Of a stretch of 8,199 bases of DNA, positions 1-6,914 are shown in pieces. The translations under genes and the position numbers were made by a program. This DNA comes from LMUY01 sp964245075 (GTDB lineage: Bacteria > Pseudomonadota > Alphaproteobacteria > Acetobacterales > Acetobacteraceae), in the NCBI GenBank assembly GCA_964245075.1, contig CAXTLC010000115.1, positions 1-8,199 on the forward strand, in the 5' to 3' direction. The notes below the pieces were generated by a model, which saw nothing but the letters and a program-made list of their open reading frames with translations, was not told where the DNA came from and made no database searches. The stretch's first letter is position 1, and every line of letters begins with the position of its first letter.

Positions 1-1
1 A

Positions 2-74
2 TGCCCCGTACGGGATTCGAACCCGTGTTACAGCCTTGAAAGGGCCGTGTCCTAGGCCTCTAGACGAACGGGAC
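2..74 (-). tRNA. tRNA-Glu, anticodon UUC
   Basis: The minus strand folds as a complete cloverleaf. The acceptor stem GTCCCGT pairs with ACGGGGC, including one U2-G71 wobble. The D-arm contains GTCT...AGGAC. The anticodon stem CGGCC/GGCTG closes the loop CTTTCAA, giving anticodon TTC at plus positions 38-40. The T-arm is ACGGG-TTCGAAT-CCCGT. The tRNA delivers glutamate for GAA/GAG codons. The discriminator base is A (position 2) and the following base is T, so the 3' CCA is not encoded and must be added by tRNA nucleotidyltransferase. The gene starts 38 nt downstream of the recJ stop with no terminator-like hairpin between. It may be co-transcribed with recJ or use its own promoter (see 88-116). 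Confidence 0.93.
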
Positions 75-87
75 CACGCTGTGCCGT

Positions 88-116
88 CATGTGCCCTCGC
101 GACCGGGAACGGTCAA
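88..116 (-). promoter_or_regulatory. candidate tRNA-Glu promoter overlapping the recJ stop codon
   Basis: On the minus strand a TTGACC hexamer (positions 116-111) matches the -35 consensus at five of six bases and overlaps the recJ TGA. Seventeen bases further on, CACATG (93-88) sits where a -10 box would be, but it matches only two of six bases. The predicted start would lie about six bases before the tRNA 5' end, a sensible short leader. The -35 half is convincing and the -10 half is weak, so this is a candidate only. Confidence 0.3.
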
Positions 117-1894
117 GACGCCGCGGCGTCGGCAATCATGAAGCAGGCGCTGGTGGCGCCGTTCCATTCCTCGGCCCGCAACTGCCCGGCCAGGTGGAAA
201 GGCGCCCCCGGCGTCCCCAGCGCGGCGCCGAGCGGGGTGCCGGCGGCGCGGAACGCCATCGCCTTCAGCCGGGCGCCGCCGTCTTCGCCTTCCACCATCA
301 CCCGCAAGGTGGCGCCGTCACGGCCGAGCCAGTCGGCGCGGACCACGCGGGCGCGCGGGAGGGCGATCACCGGCTCCTCGTTGCCGGGGCCGAACGGGGC
401 GAGGCGGGCGACCTCCCCGGCCAGCGCCACGGTCGCGCCAGGAACGGACACGGACGCTTCCACGCACAGATCCGGCGTGCGCGGCAGGGCGGCGGCGTGG
501 GCCAGGCGGTCCTCCAGGAAGGCGTGGAACGCGTCCAGCCGGTCGTGCGGGAGGCTGAACCCGGCCGCCATCGCGTGGCCGCCGCCGGTGGCGAGCAGGC
601 CTTCCCGCCGCGCGTCCAGCACCGCCGCACCCAGGTCAACGCCTTCCACGGAGCGGCCGGAGCCCTTGACCACGCCATCGTTGAGCGCGCCGGCCAAGGC
701 CGGGCGGTTCTGCCGCTGCTTGATGCGCCCGGCGATGATGCCCACCACGCCCGGATGCCACCCGGCGCCGTGCACCAGCAGCACCGGGCGGCCAGCCTCC
801 GCCTGGGCGTGGGCGGTGGCGTGCGCGGCGTCCAGCATGGAGGCTTCCAAGTGCTGCCGCTCCCGGTTGATCGCGTCCAGCCGCACGGCCAGGGCGCGGG
901 CGTCCACCGGGTCCTCCGCCAGCAGCAGGCGCAGGCCGAGATCCGCCTCGTCGATCCTGCCGGCGGCGTTGATCCGCGGGCCGAGCGCCCAACCCAGCGT
1001 GGCGGCGGTCACGTGGTCCTTGGCGGCGGCCACCTCCAGCAGCGCGGCAAGGCCCGGGCGCCCGCGCCGGCCCAGCACCTTCAATCCCTGCGCCACCAGG
1101 GCGCGGTTGACGCCCACCAGCGGCATCACGTCGCACACCGTCGCCAGCGCCACCAAGTCCAGCATCAGGCGGAGGTCCGGCTCCGGGCGGGCCGCGAACC
1201 AGCCGGCCCGGCGCAGGGCGCGCAGCGTGGCGACGGCGGCCAGGAACGCCACGCCCGCCGCGCACAGCCCGCGCAGGCCGGAGCCGTCGTCCAGCCGGTT
1301 GGGGTTGACGGTGGCCAGCACGGGCGGCGGCGGGCCTTCCGCCTTGTGGTGGTCCAGCACCACCACGTCCGCCAGCCCGGCGAGCGCCGCGAGCGGTTCC
1401 GGCGCCGCCGTGCCGCAATCGACGCAAACCACGAGGGTGCAGCCACCCGCCGCCATCGCGCGCAGGGCGGGCGCGTTGGGGCCGTAGCCTTCGGTGATGC
1501 GGTCCGGCACGTGGGTCAGCACCGTGCAGCCCAGGCCGCGCAGCAGCAGGGTGACGAGGGCGGCGGAGCAGGCGCCGTCCACGTCGTAGTCGCCGAACAC
1601 GCCGACGGTCTCGCCGGCTTGCACCGCGCGGGCCAGGCGGGCGGCGGCTGCGTCCATGTCCAGCAGAACGGACGGGTCCGGCAGCATCGCCCGCAGGGTG
1701 GGGGCAAGGAAGTCGCCTGCGGCCTCGGCAGGGACGTGGCGGGCGGCGAGCAGGCTGCCCACCAGCTCCGGAACGCCGGCGCGCTGGGCCAGCATGAGGC
1801 CGCCCCGCTCGGCGCCGCCGCGCCAGGTCCAGCGGCGGCCGGTGATGCTGCGGTGCACGCCCAAGGCGGGCGGGGCAGGAGGGATCGCGTTCAC
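113..1894 (-). CDS. recJ: Single-stranded-DNA-specific exonuclease RecJ
   Basis: This 593-residue protein is close to the usual RecJ length (E. coli 577). RecJ degrades single-stranded DNA 5' to 3' in RecF-pathway recombination, mismatch repair and base excision repair, in the cytoplasm. Visible motifs in order: N-terminal ITGRRW (about 17-22), DHH motif I GDYDVDG (101-107), CVDCGT (157-162), the DHH triad itself at 181-183, CDVMPL (254-259), GPRINAAGR (305-313), and the DHHA1 motif GSGRS...TGGGHAMAAG (411-445). The metal-binding Asp/His residues expected of the family are present. The start is GTG at 1894, because the conserved ITGRRW segment lies upstream of the next Met and no other common start codon is in frame. 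No clear Shine-Dalgarno precedes it. It begins 22 bp after the glpX stop, so translational coupling to glpX is likely (inference). Confidence 0.95.
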   Translation of the reverse strand: MNAIPPAPPALGVHRSITGRRWTWRGGAERGGLMLAQRAGVPELVGSLLAARHVPAEAAGDFLAPTLRAMLPDPSVLLDMDAAAARLARAVQAGETVGVFGDYDVDGACSAALVTLLLRGLGCTVLTHVPDRITEGYGPNAPALRAMAAGGCTLVVCVDCGTAAPEPLAALAGLADVVVLDHHKAEGPPPPVLATVNPNRLDDGSGLRGLCAAGVAFLAAVATLRALRRAGWFAARPEPDLRLMLDLVALATVCDVMPLVGVNRALVAQGLKVLGRRGRPGLAALLEVAAAKDHVTAATLGWALGPRINAAGRIDEADLGLRLLLAEDPVDARALAVRLDAINRERQHLEASMLDAAHATAHAQAEAGRPVLLVHGAGWHPGVVGIIAGRIKQRQNRPALAGALNDGVVKGSGRSVEGVDLGAAVLDARREGLLATGGGHAMAAGFSLPHDRLDAFHAFLEDRLAHAAALPRTPDLCVEASVSVPGATVALAGEVARLAPFGPGNEEPVIALPRARVVRADWLGRDGATLRVMVEGEDGGARLKAMAFRAAGTPLGAALGTPGAPFHLAGQLRAEEWNGATSACFMIADAAAS

Positions 1895-1916
1895 GGGCGA
1901 ACCGGACGGCGCACGC

Positions 1917-2900
<984 letters not shown>

Positions 2901-2916
2901 TGGGTCTTCTCCTCGG

Positions 2917-4176
2917 TCAGCCGGGTTCGATGCGGATGAAGGCGGGCGGCTCCAGCACGGCCTCCAGCGCGCCGATGCGGCGCAGCGCGTCCTGCATCGC
3001 GTGCTCGCGCACCTCGTGCGTCACCAGCACCACGGGAACGGAGCCGGCCGGGCTGCGGCCGTGCTGCAGCAGGGACTGCAAGGACACGCCATGGTCGCGC
3101 AGGATGGCCGCGACGTCCGCGATCACGCCGGGCTGGTCGATCACGGTGAGGCGGAGGTAGTACGCGCCGAGATGGTCGCCGATCGGCACCGCCGGCTCGT
3201 CCGCGAGGCTGTCCTGGCCCCAGGTGGGCGTCAACCGGCCGCGCGCCAGGTCGATCAGGTCCGCCACCACGGCGGAGGCGGTTGGCCCAGCGCCGGCGCC
3301 GCGGCCTTCCAGCATGACCCGGCCGACCGCGTCGCCTTCCGCCACCACCGCGTTGAACACGCCGTCCACCCGGGCGATCGGGGCGCTCGCGGGCACCAGG
3401 CAGGGATGCACCCGCGCTTCCACCCCGTCCGGCGTGCGCCGGGCGATGCCGAGCAGCTTGATGCGGAAGCCCAGCTCCTCCGCGAAGGCGATGTCCAGCG
3501 CGCTGACCTGGCGGATGCCCTCCACGTGCACGGTGGCGAAGCGGACCGGGTGGCCGAAAGCGAGCGCGGCCAGGATGGCGAGCTTGTGGGCGGCGTCCAC
3601 CCCGTCGATGTCGGTCGCCGGGTCGGCCTCAGCGTAGCCGAGCGCCTGGGCTTCCGCCAGCACGTCGGCGAACTCCCGCCTGCCTTCACGCATGGCGGTG
3701 AGGATGTAGTTGCAGGTGCCGTTGAGGATGCCGGCGACCCGCTCGATCCGGTTGGCGGCAAGGCCCTCGCGCAGGGCCTTGATGACGGGGATGCCGCCCG
3801 CCACCGCCGCCTCGAACAGCAGGGGGGCGGTGCGCGGCAGGGTGCCGCCATGGAGGGCGAGGAGCGCCTTGTTGGCGGTGACGACCGGGCGGCCCGCCTC
3901 CAGCGCGGCGGTGACAAGGGCGCGGGCGGGGCCGCCGGCGCCGCCGATCAGCTCAACGACCGCGTCGATGCCGGGATGGGTGGCGAGCGCCCGCGGATCG
4001 TGGACCCACTCGACGCCTCCAAGGGGGAGGCCGCGGTCCCGGCTGCGGTCCCGGGCGCAAACGGCGGCCACGGTGACCGGCTGCCCGGCGCGGGCGGCGA
4101 CCAGGGCGGCGTTGTCGTGCAGCAGGCGGACCACACCCGCGCCGACGGTGCCGAGTCCGGCGATGGCTACGCGCAC
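2917..4176 (-). CDS. hom: Homoserine dehydrogenase with C-terminal ACT domain
   Basis: This 419-residue enzyme reduces aspartate-4-semialdehyde to homoserine with NAD(P)H, at the branch leading to threonine and methionine. The N-terminal Rossmann motif is GLGTVG (7-12). TANK (100-103) follows. The signature LNGTCNYIL (151-159) and EADPATDIDGVDAAHK carry the conserved acid/base pair, Asp194 and Lys198. Residues from about 339 form an ACT domain (YYLRLTVIDQPGVIADVA), which in this family binds threonine for feedback inhibition. The length suits monofunctional alphaproteobacterial Hom; there is no fused aspartokinase. The start is GTG at 4176, six residues before GLGTVG. A GAGG about 10 bases upstream is the only Shine-Dalgarno candidate, and it lies in the outer arm of the palindromic repeat at 4181-4243. 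hom is probably transcribed with glpX and recJ. Confidence 0.95.
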   Translation of the reverse strand: MRVAIAGLGTVGAGVVRLLHDNAALVAARAGQPVTVAAVCARDRSRDRGLPLGGVEWVHDPRALATHPGIDAVVELIGGAGGPARALVTAALEAGRPVVTANKALLALHGGTLPRTAPLLFEAAVAGGIPVIKALREGLAANRIERVAGILNGTCNYILTAMREGRREFADVLAEAQALGYAEADPATDIDGVDAAHKLAILAALAFGHPVRFATVHVEGIRQVSALDIAFAEELGFRIKLLGIARRTPDGVEARVHPCLVPASAPIARVDGVFNAVVAEGDAVGRVMLEGRGAGAGPTASAVVADLIDLARGRLTPTWGQDSLADEPAVPIGDHLGAYYLRLTVIDQPGVIADVAAILRDHGVSLQSLLQHGRSPAGSVPVVLVTHEVREHAMQDALRRIGALEAVLEPPAFIRIEPG

Positions 4177-4180
4177 GGCT

Positions 4181-4243
4181 GGCCGCCCTCACCCCGGAAA
4201 AAGCCCTCTCCCGCTGGCGGGACAGGGCTGGGTGAGGGTGGCC
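4181..4243. repeat. Left palindromic repeat (two nested stems), inverted relative to the right copy
   Basis: The outer arms 4181-4193 (GGCCGCCCTCACC) and 4231-4243 (GGTGAGGGTGGCC) are complementary with one mismatch. Inside, 4202-4214 pairs with 4217-4229 over 13 positions with one mismatch, leaving a tiny loop. Read on the minus strand, the unit runs ACCCTCACCCAGCCCT, hairpin, GAGAGGGCTTT, which matches the plus-strand reading of the copy at 4593-4629. The two copies therefore face away from each other around the DUF559 gene. Repeats of this look are dispersed between genes in many GC-rich proteobacteria (general knowledge). The outer arm overlaps the presumed ribosome-binding site of hom. 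Confidence 0.8.
4198..4229 (-). terminator. Terminator-like hairpin upstream of hom
   Basis: On the minus strand a 13-position GC-rich stem (4229-4217 with 4214-4202, one mismatch) is followed by five consecutive T residues (4202-4198), then CC. This is the classic shape of a Rho-independent terminator for transcription arriving from the aminotransferase gene. It lies only 21 bp before the hom start codon, so it would cut hom, glpX and recJ off from upstream transcription or partly attenuate it. The U-tract is short, so efficiency is uncertain. It may simply be a by-product of the repeat. Confidence 0.45.
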
Positions 4244-4262
4244 GCACCGATAAGCTCAAGCC

Positions 4263-4631
4263 ATGCGAGCGGTCAGCCCACACGCGCGAAGCTTGCGGCA
4301 GAACACGACGGCAGCGGAACGCGCGATCTGGCATGCCGTGCGCGACCGGCGCCTTGGCGGCTTGGAAATCCGCCGGCAAGTTTCGATCGGCCCGTTCGTG
4401 GTGGACTTCGCCTGCGTGGACGCGCGGCTCGCGGCGGAGATCGACGGCGGGCAGCACGGTCCCGAAAGCGGCGGGCGGCGCACGGCATGTATCCGGAGCA
4501 CCGGCTACGAGGTCGTTCGGTTCTGGAACAACGACGCGCTGCAGAACCTGGACGGCGTGCTCGAAACGCTGCTGGACCAGTTGCGGGTGCGGACCCTCAC
4601 CCAGCCCTCTTCCAGGGGGAGAGGGCTTTAG
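4263..4631 (+). CDS. DUF559 domain protein (Vsr-like endonuclease fold)
   Basis: This 122-residue protein resembles the DUF559 family, small proteins with a restriction-endonuclease-like PD-(D/E)XK fold related to very-short-patch repair nucleases; their biological role is not settled. Visible family signatures: LRQNTTAAERAIW (11-23) with Glu19 and Trp23, RRQVSIGPFVVDF (37-49) with Asp48, AEIDGGQH (58-65) and GYEVVRFWNN (81-90). Between GGQH and the RT pair the segment seems about two residues shorter than I recall for the family, and the usual Tyr-Asp there is replaced by Gly-Gly, so activity is uncertain. Residues 111-122 (TLTQPSSRGRGL) and the stop are encoded by the right repeat. An in-frame TAA at 4251-4253 makes ATG 4263 the first possible start. 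No Shine-Dalgarno precedes it. Codon use (CGA, CTT, GTT, TGT, GCA, CAA) is looser than in neighbours, suggesting acquisition. Confidence 0.8.
   Translation: MRAVSPHARSLRQNTTAAERAIWHAVRDRRLGGLEIRRQVSIGPFVVDFACVDARLAAEIDGGQHGPESGGRRTACIRSTGYEVVRFWNNDALQNLDGVLETLLDQLRVRTLTQPSSRGRGL
4593..4629 (+). repeat. Right palindromic repeat, coding for the DUF559 C-terminus
   Basis: The unit begins ACCCTCACCCAGCCCT and forms a stem of 11 pairs (4603-4613 with 4617-4627, one G-T) around a three-base loop, then TTTA. It shares its first 16 bases and its GGGAGAGGGCTTT half with the minus-strand reading of 4181-4243. It is a shortened copy because the distal GGTGAGGG arm is missing. It encodes residues 111-122 of the DUF559 protein, and the stop TAG follows directly at 4629-4631. 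With only three T residues after the stem it could be a weak terminator for the DUF559 transcript. Confidence 0.75.
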
Positions 4632-4654
4632 CGACCGTTGGCGAGTTGGCTGCC

Positions 4655-5866
4655 TCAACCAACCATCTCCGCCACCGCGCCGGTCCCGGCACGCTCGCCC
4701 AGGAACCCGCGGATGCTCCGCACGGCCTGGCGCAGGCGCTGCGTGTTCTCCACCAGGGCGATCCGCACGTGCCCGTCGCCCTGCTCGCCGAAACCGATGC
4801 CCGGCGCCACCGCCACCTTCGCCCGCGCCAGCAGCAGCTTGCTGAACTCCACGCTGCCGAGATGGGCATGGGCGGAAGGGATCGGCGCCCAGGCGAACAT
4901 GGATGCCTCGGGGTTCGGCACCGCCCAGCCGGCGGCGTTCAAGCCGCGCACCAGCACGTCCCGCCGCTCCCGGTACAGCGCGCGCATCTCCGCCACGCAC
5001 TCCTGCGGCCCGTTCAGCGCGGCGGTGGCGGCGACCTGGATGGGGGTGAACGCGCCGTAGTCCAGGTACGATTTCATCCGCGCCAGGGCCGCGATCAGCC
5101 GCGCGTTGCCCGCGGCGAACCCCATGCGCCAGCCCGGCATGGAATAGGTCTTGGACATGGAAGTGAACTCCACCGTGATCTCCCGCGCGCCGGGCACTTG
5201 CAGCATGGAGGGCGGGGGCTCGTCGCCGAAGTAGATCTCGGCGTAGGCGAGGTCGGACAGGATCCAGATCTCGTGCTTGCGGCAGAACGCGACCACCTCG
5301 CGGTAGAATTCCAGCCCGGCCACGTAGGCGGTCGGGTTGGACGGGAAGTTCACGATCAGCGCGGTGGGCTTGGGCACGGAATGGCGCACCGCGCGGTCCA
5401 GCGCGCGCAGCATTTCCTCCCCCGGCTCGGCCGGGACGGAGCGGACGGACGCGCCGGCGATGATGAAGCCGAACTGGTGGATCGGGTAGGACGGGTTGGG
5501 CACCAGGATGGTGTCGCCCGGGCTGGTGATGGCGGCGGCCAGGTTGGCCAGGCCCTCCTTGCTGCCCAGGGTCGCGATCACCTCCGTGTCAGGGTCCAGG
5601 CGCACGTCGAAGCGGCGGGCGTAGTAGCCGGCCAGGGCGCGGCGCAGGCCGGGGATGCCGCGGCTGGCGCTGTAGCGGTGGCTGCGCGGGTCGGCCACCG
5701 CTTCCACCAGCTTGGCCACGATGTGCGGGGGGGTGGCGCCGTCCGGATTGCCCATGCCCAGGTCGATGATGTCCTCGCCGGCGGCCCGCGCCCGCGCCTT
5801 GGCGTCGTTGACGGCGGCGAACACGTAGGGCGGCAGGCGGCGGATGCGGTGGAACTCGCTGGGCAT
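4655..5866 (-). CDS. PLP-dependent class I/II aminotransferase (AlaC / LL-DAP aminotransferase-like)
   Basis: This 403-residue fold-type I aminotransferase transfers an amino group between an amino acid and a 2-oxo acid. The sequence resembles AlaC-type glutamate-pyruvate transaminases that are often labelled LL-diaminopimelate aminotransferase; the substrate cannot be read from sequence, so no symbol is given. Conserved points: LGMGNPDGATPP (36-47), SRGIPGLRRALAGYY (68-82), NFPSNPTA (173-180) with Asn177, SDLAYAEIYF (204-213) with the PLP-ring Asp205 and Tyr208, SMSKTYSMPGWRMGF (236-250) with the Schiff-base Lys239, and Arg368, which binds the substrate carboxylate. ATG 5866 has GAGG five bases upstream. 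A longer in-frame reading to 6052 would overlap the lipoprotein gene and has no conserved sequence. It lies 19 bp behind the lipoprotein gene, in the same operon. The link to hom downstream suggests amino-acid biosynthesis. Confidence 0.9.
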   Translation of the reverse strand: MPSEFHRIRRLPPYVFAAVNDAKARARAAGEDIIDLGMGNPDGATPPHIVAKLVEAVADPRSHRYSASRGIPGLRRALAGYYARRFDVRLDPDTEVIATLGSKEGLANLAAAITSPGDTILVPNPSYPIHQFGFIIAGASVRSVPAEPGEEMLRALDRAVRHSVPKPTALIVNFPSNPTAYVAGLEFYREVVAFCRKHEIWILSDLAYAEIYFGDEPPPSMLQVPGAREITVEFTSMSKTYSMPGWRMGFAAGNARLIAALARMKSYLDYGAFTPIQVAATAALNGPQECVAEMRALYRERRDVLVRGLNAAGWAVPNPEASMFAWAPIPSAHAHLGSVEFSKLLLARAKVAVAPGIGFGEQGDGHVRIALVENTQRLRQAVRSIRGFLGERAGTGAVAEMVG

Positions 5867-5885
5867 GGTTTCCTCTGGGCTTGCT

Positions 5886-6833
5886 TTATAGCGTGGCCGA
5901 TCCGCCCTGCCCTGCCGCCTCGGCGCGCATGCGCAGGTTGCTGGCGGGGATGCCGGCCTGTGCCAGGGAGGCGGCGATCGCCTGCGCCCGCCGCAGCGCC
6001 AGGTCCAGCGCGCGGGATTGCGGATCGGCGCCGGGCAGCACGGCCTCGCCATGGCCCGTCACCGTCACCGGCACGCCCTTGTGCGCCAGGGCGAAGCGCC
6101 GGAGGTTGAGCGGGGCGGAAGGCGGCAAGCTCGCCGAGCCGGGCGTGAACGCGATCAGCACCGTGTTGGCCGGCGGCTTGGGCGGGTCCGGGGCATTCGC
6201 CGGGGCGGGCGCGGACGCCGCGGCTGCTTGGACGACGGGCGGCGCCGAGACGCCCAAGCCGGGCGGCAGCGCCGGGGGGGCGGCAGCCAAGGACGGCACC
6301 GGCCCGGACACGATTGCGGCCGGCACGGCGGGAACGGCGCTGAGCTCCGGGCCAGGCGACGCGGCGGGCGGCGCTGGCGCCTGGGGGACCGGCGGCGCGG
6401 CGGCCGCGTCCACCACCACCCGGTTCGCGTTCGGGTCGGGCGCTGCGGACGGCTTCGGCGGGGCGGGCGGCGGCCGGGACGGGGCCGCCGCGAGCGGACT
6501 CTTGGACGCGTCCGCCTCGGCCGCGTCGCGCTGGGCGGCCAGGCGGTCGGCAATGCGCTGTTGCGCCGTGATGTCGGGGGCGGGCGGGCGGGCGGGAATG
6601 GCGCCGAGGTTGGGATACGGGTCGTCTGCCCCCGGCGGGGGCGGCCGCTGCCCGGCGATCGCGCCGCCTTCCAGGCCGTGGTAGAAGTCCACCGCAGATC
6701 CCAGGGGACGCCCCAGCGGACCGTTGCTCCCGCAGCCCACCAGGCCCGCAAGCAACGCAGACCCGGCGAGGCGGCTGGTCGCTTGCCGCAGCCGGGCCGC
6801 GCGCCTACCGTATGGGGACGAAACCGCAAACAT
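5886..6833 (-). CDS. Outer-membrane lipoprotein with Pro/Ala-rich linker and divergent OmpA-like domain
   Basis: This 315-residue protein starts with a basic n-region and a hydrophobic stretch (about 22-33) ending in the lipobox LVGC, so Cys34 is the likely lipidated residue. Gly at +2 does not signal inner-membrane retention, so the outer membrane is likely. Residues 60-222 are low-complexity, rich in Pro and Ala, and look like a periplasm-spanning linker. The last ~93 residues (from NTVLIAF at 223) resemble an OmpA/Pal peptidoglycan-binding domain: a hydrophobic strand, VTVTGHGE, then LALRRAQAIAASLAQAGIPASNLRM. The conserved Arg pair of LRRAQAI is present, but the Asp usually found in the GH-x-D loop is not evident. 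ATG 6833 gives the full signal sequence. The only GGAGG is 14 bases upstream, rather far. The aminotransferase gene starts 19 bp after the stop, suggesting co-transcription. Confidence 0.8.
   Translation of the reverse strand: MFAVSSPYGRRAARLRQATSRLAGSALLAGLVGCGSNGPLGRPLGSAVDFYHGLEGGAIAGQRPPPPGADDPYPNLGAIPARPPAPDITAQQRIADRLAAQRDAAEADASKSPLAAAPSRPPPAPPKPSAAPDPNANRVVVDAAAAPPVPQAPAPPAASPGPELSAVPAVPAAIVSGPVPSLAAAPPALPPGLGVSAPPVVQAAAASAPAPANAPDPPKPPANTVLIAFTPGSASLPPSAPLNLRRFALAHKGVPVTVTGHGEAVLPGADPQSRALDLALRRAQAIAASLAQAGIPASNLRMRAEAAGQGGSATL
6576..6596 (+). other. G-quadruplex-capable tract inside the lipoprotein gene
   Basis: The plus strand carries five consecutive runs of at least three G, each separated by one C. 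This satisfies the usual quadruplex pattern with single-base loops. It is the template strand of the lipoprotein gene, where it encodes PARPPAP (about 80-86) in the linker. It may be only a by-product of Pro/Ala/Arg codons in a GC-rich genome. Confidence 0.5.
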
Positions 6834-6914
6834 AAGTCGGTGACCAGCCTCCGCGTCTTGCCCATGCTACCAAGTCGATGTCTAGCGGGCTGCGAAGCCG
6901 ACGGGAAGGATGCC
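6834..6914. promoter_or_regulatory. Divergent intergenic region between the lipoprotein gene and phaC
   Basis: These 81 bp must hold the start signals for phaC to the right and for the lipoprotein-aminotransferase operon to the left. For phaC, TTGCCC (6858-6863), a 17-base spacer and TCTAGC (6881-6886) form a weak sigma-70-like candidate. For the leftward genes, TAGACA on the minus strand (6884-6879) is -35-like, but I see no convincing -10 at the right distance. No clear operator palindrome was found. A good Shine-Dalgarno, AAGGA (6906-6910), lies four bases before the phaC ATG. Confidence 0.35.

Larger units (their letters stand above)
4181..4631. mobile_element. Candidate repeat-flanked DUF559 cassette inserted in the operon
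   Basis: A plus-strand DUF559 gene is enclosed by two inverted copies of a palindromic repeat. It sits between genes that otherwise run on the minus strand with gaps of 16 to 22 bp. Remaining spacers outside the cassette are just 4 bp to the hom start on the left and 23 bp to the aminotransferase stop on the right, consistent with insertion into a formerly short intergenic gap. The unit encodes no transposase. I could not identify a target-site duplication, and the right repeat is shorter than the left because it lacks the distal outer arm. Calling it mobile is inference from arrangement; it could equally be a gene captured between dispersed repeats that were already present. Confidence 0.35.

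Noticed and set aside
4249..4254. GATAAG as a -10 box giving a leaderless DUF559 transcript
   Set aside because: It matches four of six bases and is well placed, but there is no -35 element at the proper distance (it would fall in the repeat hairpin), so it is not listed as a feature.
4181..4629. The repeats as a CRISPR array
   Set aside because: There are only two copies, in opposite orientation, 350 bp apart with a gene between; no regular spacer pattern and no cas genes.
4167..5000. 277-codon minus-strand open frame across the DUF559 gene
   Set aside because: It overlaps the hom start and the 3' end of the aminotransferase gene in a different frame, and its repeat-derived segments explain the familiar-looking PSPSPVPPAGEG string.
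5867..6052. 62-residue N-terminal extension of the aminotransferase
   Set aside because: It overlaps the lipoprotein gene and has no conserved sequence, while the ATG at 5866 has a good Shine-Dalgarno and fits the family N-terminus.
3001..6109. Very long plus-strand open frames (614 and 799 codons) across hom, the cassette and the aminotransferase gene
   Set aside because: They cross three unrelated genes in antisense, including the DUF559 gene in another frame, and read as compositional noise.
5881..6684. Gly/Ala-rich 267-codon plus-strand frame resembling PE-PGRS proteins
   Set aside because: It is the antisense image of the Pro/Ala-rich lipoprotein linker; Pro and Ala codons read backwards give Gly, Arg and Ala.
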